Positions 5,434 through 10,999 of a stretch of DNA of 10,999 nt are shown one piece after another. The notes below the pieces were generated by a model that worked only from the letters and a program-made list of their open reading frames with translations, was not told the origin of the DNA and did no database searches. Each line of letters starts with the position of its first letter. The stretch's first letter is position 1. Position numbers and translations under genes: made by a program. The stretch covers positions 1 through 10,999 of the forward strand of contig NZ_CAAFOM010000072.1 in the NCBI RefSeq assembly GCF_900764565.1, written 5' to 3'. Origin of the DNA: an uncultured Catenibacterium sp. Lineage in GTDB: Bacteria; Bacillota_I; Bacilli_A; Erysipelotrichales; Coprobacillaceae.

Positions 5434-6189
5434 CTATACCGTTACAATAGTTGTATATTCTTTATAATGTTTTAATACATCAGGATCAATCTCATTATCA
5501 GTAATGACTGCATCAAAGTTAAAGAGATCATAGAAAATATAGAAGTCAGAACGATTAAACTTAGTAGAATCTACAAGTAAATATCTATTCTTCGCATTAT
5601 CTAAAGGTATTCCCTGTGATTCTCCTTCTTCTAATGAATAAGTTGTAATACCGCTATTAAAAATACCGTTACATCCAATAAAGGCTTTTGTATATCTTAA
5701 TTTACTTAATACCATATTAGTAATAGGTCCTACAAAGGTATTTGTATTACTACGATATTCTCCACCTGTTAACATCACATCAGTAGGGGTATGACCATTC
5801 AAGATATTAAATACTGCAAGAGAATTCGTTACCACTCTAATATTACGCCCACATAACTGCTCAGCTAATAACTGAATAGTAGTACCAGGACCTAAGAATA
5901 TAGTTTCTCCTTCTTGAACAAGACTTGCTGCTTTATGCGCAATTCTTGTTTTTTCTTGTATCTGTACAGAAGACTTCTCTAAATGAGAACGTTCATGATC
6001 CATACTAAAAGATAAACTCTGTGCACCACCATGCACTCTTAATAACTTACCAGACTTCTCTAACTCATCTAAATCTCTTCTTGCAGTCATATCTGATACT
6101 TCTAATTGTTCCATGATTTCATTGATAGAAATAATACCTTTTTGATTCACCATCTGTGTAATTCTTACAAGACGTTCCTTCTTTAACAT
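5434..6189 (-). CDS. lacR: DeoR-family repressor, LacR-like
   Basis: A 251-residue transcription repressor. The N-terminal DeoR-type winged helix-turn-helix spans about residues 5-57, with SINEIMEQLEVSDMTARRDL as the reading helices and KLLRVHGGA as the wing. The C-terminal sugar-phosphate sensor domain (about 75-235) shows GPGTT (100-104), TNSLAV (121-126), TGGEYRS (141-147), GCNGI (172-176) and LLVDSTKF. The length and these blocks fit LacR of staphylococci and lactococci, which represses the lac-PTS genes until a phosphosugar binds. The start is the ATG preceded by AAAGGAG. A longer reading 18 codons upstream overlaps the promoter and is rejected. It is divergent from lacF and co-transcribed with the zinc-ribbon gene. 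Boxes at its own -35 suggest self-repression. The inducer is not known. Confidence 0.85.
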   Translation of the reverse strand: MLKKERLVRITQMVNQKGIISINEIMEQLEVSDMTARRDLDELEKSGKLLRVHGGAQSLSFSMDHERSHLEKSSVQIQEKTRIAHKAASLVQEGETIFLGPGTTIQLLAEQLCGRNIRVVTNSLAVFNILNGHTPTDVMLTGGEYRSNTNTFVGPITNMVLSKLRYTKAFIGCNGIFNSGITTYSLEEGESQGIPLDNAKNRYLLVDSTKFNRSDFYIFYDLFNFDAVITDNEIDPDVLKHYKEYTTIVTV

Positions 6190-6214
6190 ATCCTCACACT
6201 CCTTTGTCAATGTC

Positions 6215-6243
6215 AGTATATCATTCAAATCAACACAAATCAA
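6215..6243 (-). promoter_or_regulatory. lacR promoter (extended -10)
   Basis: On the minus strand TTGATT (6238-6243) and TATACT (6215-6220) are 17 bases apart, with TGA before the -10 (TGnTATACT). Transcription would begin near 6208. AACA boxes cover the -35 box. Confidence 0.7.
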
Positions 6244-6256
6244 ACAAAAACAAACA
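6232..6256. promoter_or_regulatory. Box group A: phased AACA repeats over the lacR -35
   Basis: AACA (TGTT on the minus strand) occurs at 6232, 6243 and 6253, spaced 11 and 10 bases, with an extra copy at 6249. The boxes overlap the lacR -35 and have the orientation opposite to group B. DeoR-family proteins often bind short T-rich direct repeats one helical turn apart, so these are candidate operators for self-control. Inference only; the AT-rich context raises chance matches. Confidence 0.4.
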
Positions 6257-6291
6257 ATTATAAATTAATTACGCATATAATTTATCATAAT

Positions 6292-6337
6292 TGTTGAAAA
6301 ATGTTTAATTAATTGTTTTATATTGTTTATTTCTGTT
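6292..6337. promoter_or_regulatory. Box group B: five phased TGTT repeats before the lac promoter
   Basis: TGTT occurs at 6292, 6302, 6314, 6324 and 6334, spaced 10, 12, 10 and 10 bases, so all lie on nearly the same face of the helix. The last one is fused to the lac -35 box (TGTTGACA). This is the best candidate for the main LacR operator of the lac operon. Confidence 0.5.
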
Positions 6338-6364
6338 GACAATTGATGTGTATGCGATTACACT
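6336..6364 (+). promoter_or_regulatory. Main lac operon promoter
   Basis: A perfect TTGACA (6336-6341) lies 17 bases before TACACT (6359-6364). Transcription should start near 6371. The -35 is fused to a TGTT box and the -10 is covered by a cre site, so both specific and global control act directly on this promoter. Confidence 0.8.
6349..6362. promoter_or_regulatory. cre site for CcpA, overlapping the lac -10
   Basis: TGTATGCGATTACA matches the catabolite-responsive-element consensus TGWAANCGNTNWCA at every position except the fifth (T for A). It spans the spacer and first half of the lac -10 box, a placement at which CcpA with HPr-Ser-P would block RNA polymerase. It predicts that glucose represses the lac operon. 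CcpA itself is not in the window. Confidence 0.75.
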
Positions 6365-6376
6365 GTAGTTGTAGAA

Positions 6377-6407
6377 AACAAAAGAGAACAAAAGAGGAGA
6401 GAAAACA
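6377..6407. promoter_or_regulatory. Box group C: AACA repeats in the lac leader
   Basis: AACAAAAG is repeated at 6377 and 6387, exactly 10 bases apart, within a purine-rich leader just after the predicted start of transcription; a third AACA lies at 6404. The orientation is opposite to group B. They may be an auxiliary downstream operator, or simply an unstructured leader before the AGAGGAGAG ribosome site (about 6392-6400). Confidence 0.35.
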
Positions 6408-6409
6408 AA

Positions 6410-6730
6410 ATGACTAAAGATGAATTAAGTATGGTAGGTTTTGAAATTGTAGCTTATTCAGGAGATGCAAGAAGTACTTTATTAGAATTATTAAAAGAAA
6501 TGCGTGCTGGTAATTTTGATAACGTAGAAGAAAAGTTAAAGGATGCAGATGCAAATATTAATTTAGCACATCAGTCTCAGACAACTATTCTTCAGCAGGA
6601 AGCACGTGGTGAAGATATGGAAATGGGATTTATCTTCATTCATGGTCAGGATCATTTAATGACAACAATCTTATTAAGAGATGTTATCGAAGACTTTATT
6701 ACATTATATAAAGAAAGAGGTACAAAATAA
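6410..6730 (+). CDS. lacF: Lactose-specific PTS enzyme IIA
   Basis: A 106-residue cytosolic phosphocarrier of the PTS lactose/chitobiose IIA family, which forms a helical trimer and passes phosphate from HPr to the IIB domain. GFEIVAYSGDARS (10-22) is the conserved N-terminal helix. The active-site segment IHGQDHLMTTILL places H78 at the known phosphorylated histidine of lactococcal IIA-Lac, with D81 (trimer metal site) and H82 also present. Length is normal for the family. AHQSQT (53-58) is also typical. Its stop overlaps the lacE start by one base (TAATG), so translation is coupled. Lactose rather than chitobiose specificity is inferred from lacE and lacG. Confidence 0.92.
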   Translation: MTKDELSMVGFEIVAYSGDARSTLLELLKEMRAGNFDNVEEKLKDADANINLAHQSQTTILQQEARGEDMEMGFIFIHGQDHLMTTILLRDVIEDFITLYKERGTK

Positions 6731-8391
6731 TGCTAGACGCAGTCATTAAGAAAATCGAAAAGGGTAAGCCATTTTTCGATAAAATTGCTCAAAATATTTA
6801 TTTAGGTGCTGTACGTGATGGCTTCTTAACTGCAATGCCAGCCATCTTATTCTCAAGTGTATTTATCTTAGCTGCTTCAATTCCAGAAATCTTTGGAATT
6901 AAGTTACCAGCAGATGTCTCAACATGGTTATGGAAAGTCTATGGCTATTCAATGGGGATTGTTGGTTTACTTGTATCAGCAACTACTGCAAAGTGCTTAG
7001 CTGAAAGCATGAACCGTCGTTTACCTGAAGGTAAAGTAATCAACACTACTTCAGTTATGCTTGCAAGTATTTGTGGTTTCTTCATGTTAGCAGTCAGTGA
7101 TGTAAAGCTTGGTATCTCTACTACTTACTTAGGTACTAAAGGTTTACTTGCTTCATTCATCGCTGCATTCATCACAGTTAATATGTATAAGTTCTGTGTT
7201 GAAAAAGATGTGACTATTCATATGCCAAAAGAAGTGCCAGGTACAATCTCTCAGATGTTCAGAGATGTATTCCCATTCTCTTTCTCAGTATTGGTATGTG
7301 TTATTATTGATTTAATTGTTCGTAATTTATTTGGTTATACTTTCGCAGAAGCAATCATTACATTATTACAGCCATTATTCACAGCTGCAGATGGTTACTT
7401 AGGAATCTGTATCATCTGGGGTGCAATGGCAATGTTCTGGTTCGTTGGTGTACATGGTCCAAGTATTGTTGAACCAGCAATCGCTGCTATCATCTATGCA
7501 AACGTAGATGCAAACTTAGCATTATTCAAAGCAGGTCATCAGGCTGCAAACGTATTAACAGTTGGTTTAGGTAACTTCGTAGGTACTATGGGTGGTACAG
7601 GTGCTACTTTAGTTGTTCCATTCTTATTCATGTTATTCGCTAGATCTAAACAGTTAAAAGCTGTTGGTAAAACAACTTTCATTCCAGTATGTTTCGCAGT
7701 TAATGAACCATTATTATTTGCGACTCCAATCGTATTAAACCCATATTTCTTTATTCCATTCTTACTTGCACCAATGGTGAACGTATCATTATTCAAGTTC
7801 TTCGTTGATGTATTAAAGATGAACTCATTCATTTATGTATTACCTTGGGCTACTCCAGCTCCAATTGGTTTGATCTTAGGTACAGGTATTAGTTTCTTAG
7901 CAGTATTACTTGCTGTATTACTTATTGTCGTAGATGGTGTTATTTACTTACCATTCGTTAAAGCATATGATGCTTCATTATTAGAAGAAGAAAAACAGAA
8001 AGAAGCTTTAGAAGCATTAGAAGCTCAGGTTAAAGAAGAAGAACCTGAAAAGAAAGAACCTCTTCAGTTAGATAAGAAGATTAATGTATTAGTATTATGT
8101 GTAGGTGCTGGTACAAGTGCTATGTTTGCGAATGCCGTTAAAGAAGGGGCAAAAGAAACAGGTTTACCAGTAGATGCGACTGCAAGTGCTTATGGTAACC
8201 ACTATGATATCTTAAAGAACTATGATGTTGTTGTCTTATCTCCACAGGTACAGGCTCATTTAGAAGAAGTAAAACAGGATGCTAAAGAAGGTACTAAAGT
8301 CATTGCGACTAAGGGTGCTCAGTATATTCAGTTAACTCGTGATCCTAAGGGTGCTGTTGAATTTATCGTTGAACAGGAAAAGGAAGGTTAA
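6730..8391 (+). CDS. lacE: Lactose-specific PTS enzyme IICB (LacE)
   Basis: A 553-residue fusion that imports lactose across the membrane and phosphorylates it. The opening IEKGKPFFDKIAQNIYLGAV with RDGFLTAMPAILFSS follows staphylococcal LacE almost residue by residue. Membrane domain IIC (about 1-415) is highly hydrophobic and holds the sugar-site motifs GVHGPSIVEPAI (H242) and VNEPLLF (E326). These correspond, with a constant offset of eight, to H250 and E334 as I recall them for the ChbC structure. A charged Glu/Lys linker (about 418-446) leads to the IIB domain (450-553), whose phosphorylated cysteine is C457 in VLCVGAGTS. HYDILK and QGAQ-like GAQYI match IIB-Lac. The IIC-IIB fusion is the LacE layout; cellobiose/chitobiose systems usually keep IIB separate. 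Four bases separate it from lacG. Confidence 0.93.
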   Translation: MLDAVIKKIEKGKPFFDKIAQNIYLGAVRDGFLTAMPAILFSSVFILAASIPEIFGIKLPADVSTWLWKVYGYSMGIVGLLVSATTAKCLAESMNRRLPEGKVINTTSVMLASICGFFMLAVSDVKLGISTTYLGTKGLLASFIAAFITVNMYKFCVEKDVTIHMPKEVPGTISQMFRDVFPFSFSVLVCVIIDLIVRNLFGYTFAEAIITLLQPLFTAADGYLGICIIWGAMAMFWFVGVHGPSIVEPAIAAIIYANVDANLALFKAGHQAANVLTVGLGNFVGTMGGTGATLVVPFLFMLFARSKQLKAVGKTTFIPVCFAVNEPLLFATPIVLNPYFFIPFLLAPMVNVSLFKFFVDVLKMNSFIYVLPWATPAPIGLILGTGISFLAVLLAVLLIVVDGVIYLPFVKAYDASLLEEEKQKEALEALEAQVKEEEPEKKEPLQLDKKINVLVLCVGAGTSAMFANAVKEGAKETGLPVDATASAYGNHYDILKNYDVVVLSPQVQAHLEEVKQDAKEGTKVIATKGAQYIQLTRDPKGAVEFIVEQEKEG

Positions 8392-8395
8392 GTAA

Positions 8396-9796
8396 ATGAA
8401 ATTTTCTGATGATTTTATCTTTGGTGGCGCTACAGCTGCTTATCAGTGTGAAGGTAGTACATTAGAATATGGTAAAGGTAAAGTGTCTTGGGACGACTTT
8501 CTTGCAAGGCAGGGTCGTTTCAAGGCAGACCCTGCCAGTGATTTCTACCACCAGTATGGACAAGATTTAAAGCTATGTAAAATGTTTGGTATTAATGGAA
8601 TTCGTATCTCTATTTCATGGGCACGTATCTTCCCTGATGGAACAGGAAAAATCAATCAGGAAGGTATTGATTTCTATCATAGAGTATTCCAGGAATGTCA
8701 TAAAAATAATGTAGAACCATTTATCACATTACATCACTTTGATACACCTGATACTTTATATCAGAAGGGTGATTTCTTAAATAGAGAAACAGTAGATGCA
8801 TTTGTAGACTATGCTAAGTTCTGTTTCGAAGAATATAAGGATGAAGTAAAATATTGGTTTACCTTCAATGAAATCTGGGCAGTGGCTACAAACACTTATA
8901 TTGAAGGTACATTCCCTAATGGTGAAAAATATAATATGACAAAAGCATTCCAGATCATGCATAATATGATGCTTGCTCATGCGAAAGCTGTTGTTGCTTA
9001 TAAAGAAGCAGGATATAAAGGACAGATTGGCTGTGTACAGTCATTAGAATATAAGTATCCTTATGATGAAAATAGTTTAGATGATATCCAGGCTGCAAAG
9101 AACGAAGATGTATTACAGAACCAGTTCTTATTAGATGCAACATTCAAAGGATATTACTCTACTGAAACAATGGAAATCGTAGATCGTTTAGTGGCTATCA
9201 ATAATGGTCAGCTAGATCTAAGAGATGAAGACTTTGAAGTCATGAAGAAAGCAGCAGTCTTAATTGACTATATGGGTATGAACTATTACCAGTCACGTTT
9301 CATTCAGTACTATGATGGTGAGAATGACATCCATCATAATGGTACAGGTGAAAAGGGTACTTCACGTTTCTGCTTAAAGAATGTAGGACGTAGAATGGAA
9401 AAAGAAGGTATTCCAAGAACTGACTGGGACTGGTTAATTCATCCAGAAAGTATGTTTGATATGTTAGTACGTATTCGTCAGCAGTATCCAAACTACAAGT
9501 GTATCTATATCACAGAAAATGGTATGGGTTATAAAGATGAATTCGTTGATGGTGTGATCGATGATGCACCAAGAATTGATTATATCAAGAAACATTTACA
9601 GTATGCATTGAAGGCAGTTGAAGCGGGTGTGAATGTAAAAGGCTATTTTGTATGGTCTTTAATGGATATGTTCTCATGGACTAATGGATATAATAAGCGT
9701 TATGGTTTATTCTATGTGGACTATGAAACACAGAAACGTTATCCAAAAGCAAGTGCTTATTGGTATAAGAGCGTATCAGAAACGAAAGAGGTGTAA
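8396..9796 (+). CDS. lacG: 6-phospho-beta-galactosidase (GH1)
   Basis: A 466-residue cytosolic glycoside hydrolase family 1 enzyme that splits lactose-6-phosphate into glucose and galactose-6-phosphate. The GH1 opening FIFGGATAAYQCEG (7-20) is intact. The acid/base glutamate is E159 in TFNE and the nucleophile E374 in ITENG. The phosphate pocket reads FSWTNGYNKRYG with S427, K434 and Y436. W428 matches W429 of LacG, the residue associated with 6-phospho-galactosides rather than 6-phospho-glucosides. All these positions sit exactly one residue before those of lactococcal LacG, so the alignment is essentially gap-free in these regions. The ribosome site AAGGAAGG lies within the end of lacE. The gene is two bases from the next start and clearly part of the same operon. 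Confidence 0.94.
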   Translation: MKFSDDFIFGGATAAYQCEGSTLEYGKGKVSWDDFLARQGRFKADPASDFYHQYGQDLKLCKMFGINGIRISISWARIFPDGTGKINQEGIDFYHRVFQECHKNNVEPFITLHHFDTPDTLYQKGDFLNRETVDAFVDYAKFCFEEYKDEVKYWFTFNEIWAVATNTYIEGTFPNGEKYNMTKAFQIMHNMMLAHAKAVVAYKEAGYKGQIGCVQSLEYKYPYDENSLDDIQAAKNEDVLQNQFLLDATFKGYYSTETMEIVDRLVAINNGQLDLRDEDFEVMKKAAVLIDYMGMNYYQSRFIQYYDGENDIHHNGTGEKGTSRFCLKNVGRRMEKEGIPRTDWDWLIHPESMFDMLVRIRQQYPNYKCIYITENGMGYKDEFVDGVIDDAPRIDYIKKHLQYALKAVEAGVNVKGYFVWSLMDMFSWTNGYNKRYGLFYVDYETQKRYPKASAYWYKSVSETKEV

Positions 9797-9798
9797 GT

Positions 9799-10452
9799 AT
9801 GAATTCTTATAAAGGAGTTATATTTGATTTTAATGGAACATTGTTCTTTGATAATCCAAAGCATGTATTAGCTTGGGGAAAGATTTCCCAGGAAATAAGA
9901 CATCATGGTATCAGCGAAGAAGAGCTACATGAACATTTTAATGGTGTTCCTAATAATAAGATTATTGAATACTTATTTGAAGGACAGTGTACAGATGAAC
10001 AGAAACAGAAATACTCTTTACTTAAAGAACAGTATTATCGTGAGTTCTGTAAAGAAGATAAAGAAACATTCCATTTAGTTGCTGGTGCGACAGAATTCTT
10101 TGATAAACTTAAAAACAACAACATTCCATTTACTATCGCAAGTGCATCCATTAAACCAAATATTGATTTCTTTGTAGAATCATTCCGTCTTGATCATTGG
10201 ATCAATCCTGATGATATTGTCTATGATGATGGAACTTATGATAATAAGATCATGATGTTCAAGAAAGCAGCTAATATTCTAGGAGTAGATATAAGTGACT
10301 GTTTAATCGTTGAAGATTCCCTAAGTGGCATTGAAAATGCCTATAAAGCAGGATGTAGAAATATAATCGTAGTCGATTCTGCAAATAAAAGAGAAGAATA
10401 TCAGAAGTTACCTGGCGTAACAAAAGTGATTGATTCTTTTAAAGAGATTTAA
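9799..10452 (+). CDS. Beta-phosphoglucomutase-like HAD hydrolase, possible galactose-6-phosphate phosphatase
   Basis: A 217-residue HAD subfamily IA protein with a helical cap (about 17-90). Motif I is FDFNGTLF: nucleophile D10 is present, but the second aspartate is replaced by N12. Motif II is IASAS (S115, S117), motif III lysine is K150 in YDNKIMMF, and motif IV is IVEDSLSGIENA (E172, D173). The layout resembles beta-phosphoglucomutase and 2-deoxyglucose-6-phosphatase-type proteins. It begins two bases after the lacG stop, with its ribosome site (GAAAGAGGTG) overlapping the lacG end, and is followed by galK. From that position I infer a phosphatase for galactose-6-phosphate, linking LacG to galactokinase. 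True beta-phosphoglucomutase is less likely: no maltose or trehalose phosphorylase is nearby. Family firm, substrate unproven. Confidence 0.82.
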   Translation: MNSYKGVIFDFNGTLFFDNPKHVLAWGKISQEIRHHGISEEELHEHFNGVPNNKIIEYLFEGQCTDEQKQKYSLLKEQYYREFCKEDKETFHLVAGATEFFDKLKNNNIPFTIASASIKPNIDFFVESFRLDHWINPDDIVYDDGTYDNKIMMFKKAANILGVDISDCLIVEDSLSGIENAYKAGCRNIIVVDSANKREEYQKLPGVTKVIDSFKEI

Positions 10453-10456
10453 GAAA

Positions 10457-10485
10457 AGAGCCATCCACCAGGGATGGCTTTTGTT
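10457..10485 (+). terminator. Intercistronic hairpin, weak terminator or attenuator before galK
   Basis: AGCCATCC and GGATGGCT pair perfectly (8 bp) around a 5-base loop and are followed by TTTTGTT, a broken T-run. GGAGG of the next gene begins three bases later. It probably lowers, rather than stops, transcription into galK or protects the upstream mRNA end. Confidence 0.6.
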
Positions 10486-10499
10486 ATGGAGGATAAAAT

Positions 10500-10999
10500 A
10501 TGAAGGCAAGTGTATTAAGAGAAGAATTTAAAACAGATAAACATAATCAATTATTAGAAGACTTATATGAAGATAGTAGTTTAGTCAACTATCAGAAGGA
10601 TAGATATGCCAATGCATTAGATAAGTTCATTGAACTTTATGGTGATGAAAATGTCAGCATCTATAGTGCAGCAGGTAGAAGTGAAATCTCAGGTAACCAT
10701 ACAGACCATCAGCATGGTTGTGTATTAGCCGGTTCTATCAATCTAGATGCGATTGGTGTAGTGGCTAGACAGGATGATGTGATTAATGTTGTATCTGATA
10801 GCTTTAATATTAAGCCAATCTATTTAAATGATCTAGATAAGAAGGATGAAGAAGAAGGTACTTCAGAAGGATTAATCAGAGGTGTTGTTTCTAAACTTAA
10901 AGAACTTGGCTACAATATTGGTGGTTTCAAGGCATTCATTACAAGTGATGTATTAGTAGGTGCTGGTTTATCTAGCTCAGCTGCTTTTGAAACAATCAT
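10500..10999 (+). CDS. galK: Galactokinase, variant GNHTDHQHG family (5' part)
   Basis: The first 166 residues of a GHMP-superfamily sugar kinase, cut by the window end. The galactokinase signature is GRSEISGNHTDHQHG (59-73) followed by VLAGSINLD. The ATP-binding GHMP motif is VLVGAGLSSSAAFE (151-164). The enzyme would phosphorylate galactose at C1 with ATP, the entry to the Leloir pathway. Two points differ from textbook GalK: a long N-terminal lead of about 58 residues before the signature, and Asn (N66) where most galactokinases have the Glu of GEHTD that contacts the sugar. This variant is widespread in anaerobic Firmicutes as far as I recall. GGAGG lies seven bases before the ATG. It follows the lac genes after a weak hairpin and no promoter is seen, so it is probably the operon's next gene. 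Confidence 0.85.
   Translation, partial: MKASVLREEFKTDKHNQLLEDLYEDSSLVNYQKDRYANALDKFIELYGDENVSIYSAAGRSEISGNHTDHQHGCVLAGSINLDAIGVVARQDDVINVVSDSFNIKPIYLNDLDKKDEEEGTSEGLIRGVVSKLKELGYNIGGFKAFITSDVLVGAGLSSSAAFETI

Noticed and set aside
5194..5475. Plus-strand open frame opposite the zinc-ribbon gene
   Set aside because: It has no ribosome site and runs through the terminal codons of lacR; the minus-strand frame carries clear zinc-ribbon cysteines and a terminator.
6190..6243. Longer lacR starting at 6243
   Set aside because: The extension overlaps the lacR promoter; the ATG at 6189 follows AAAGGAG and begins like other DeoR proteins (MLKKERL).
6371..6410. AACAAAAG repeats as a CRISPR or microsatellite
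   Set aside because: Only two short copies within a purine-rich leader; no spacer structure and too short for either.
6730..8391. Cellobiose or chitobiose PTS instead of lactose
   Set aside because: The IIC-IIB fusion, the LacE-like N-terminus and a downstream LacG with the galactoside-type Trp (W428) all favour lactose.
9799..10452. Plain beta-phosphoglucomutase (pgmB)
   Set aside because: The fold is similar but motif I is changed and no maltose or trehalose phosphorylase partner is present; the substrate is left open.

Overview
The window is chromosomal DNA from a low-GC Gram-positive bacterium (Firmicutes). Genes have strong AGGAGG-type ribosome sites, sigma-A-type promoters and compact hairpin-plus-T-run terminators. 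The family mix (an Mbl-type MreB next to a DUF1146 protein, a lactose-PTS operon, and a galactokinase of the variant type common in anaerobic gut Firmicutes) would fit an Erysipelotrichia-like gut anaerobe. That placement is an inference, not something the sequence proves. There are no RNA genes, insertion sequences, phage genes or CRISPR arrays.

Left part (1-3300): a leftward GNAT acetyltransferase and a rightward DUF1146 membrane protein start from back-to-back promoters. The rod-shape actin homologue mbl follows with its own promoter and terminator. The T-run of that terminator touches the ribosome site of a Cof-type HAD phosphatase, which therefore has no promoter between it and mbl. A small membrane protein of unknown function stands alone between two terminators.

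Middle part (3300-5430): one strong promoter drives a three-gene operon: an unrecognised 128-residue protein, a short NfeD protein and an SPFH (stomatin-like) protein. The last two form the known NfeD/SPFH membrane-microdomain pairing. The operon ends at a terminator facing a second terminator, which ends the leftward lacR-zinc-ribbon operon.

Right part (5434-10999): a DeoR-family LacR-like repressor is divergent from lacF (IIA), lacE (IICB), lacG (6-phospho-beta-galactosidase), a beta-phosphoglucomutase-like HAD protein and galK (cut by the window end). The shared 220-bp control region is rich: two divergent promoters, a near-consensus cre (CcpA) site over the lac -10 box, and three groups of TGTT/AACA boxes spaced mostly 10-11 bp.

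Together the right-hand genes suggest an unusual lactose route. The PTS imports lactose as lactose-6-phosphate and LacG splits it to glucose and galactose-6-phosphate. No tagatose-pathway gene (lacABCD) is present here. Instead a phosphatase-like HAD gene, packed between lacG and galK, could remove the phosphate and feed galactose to the galactokinase and the Leloir pathway. This is the most interesting hypothesis in the window.
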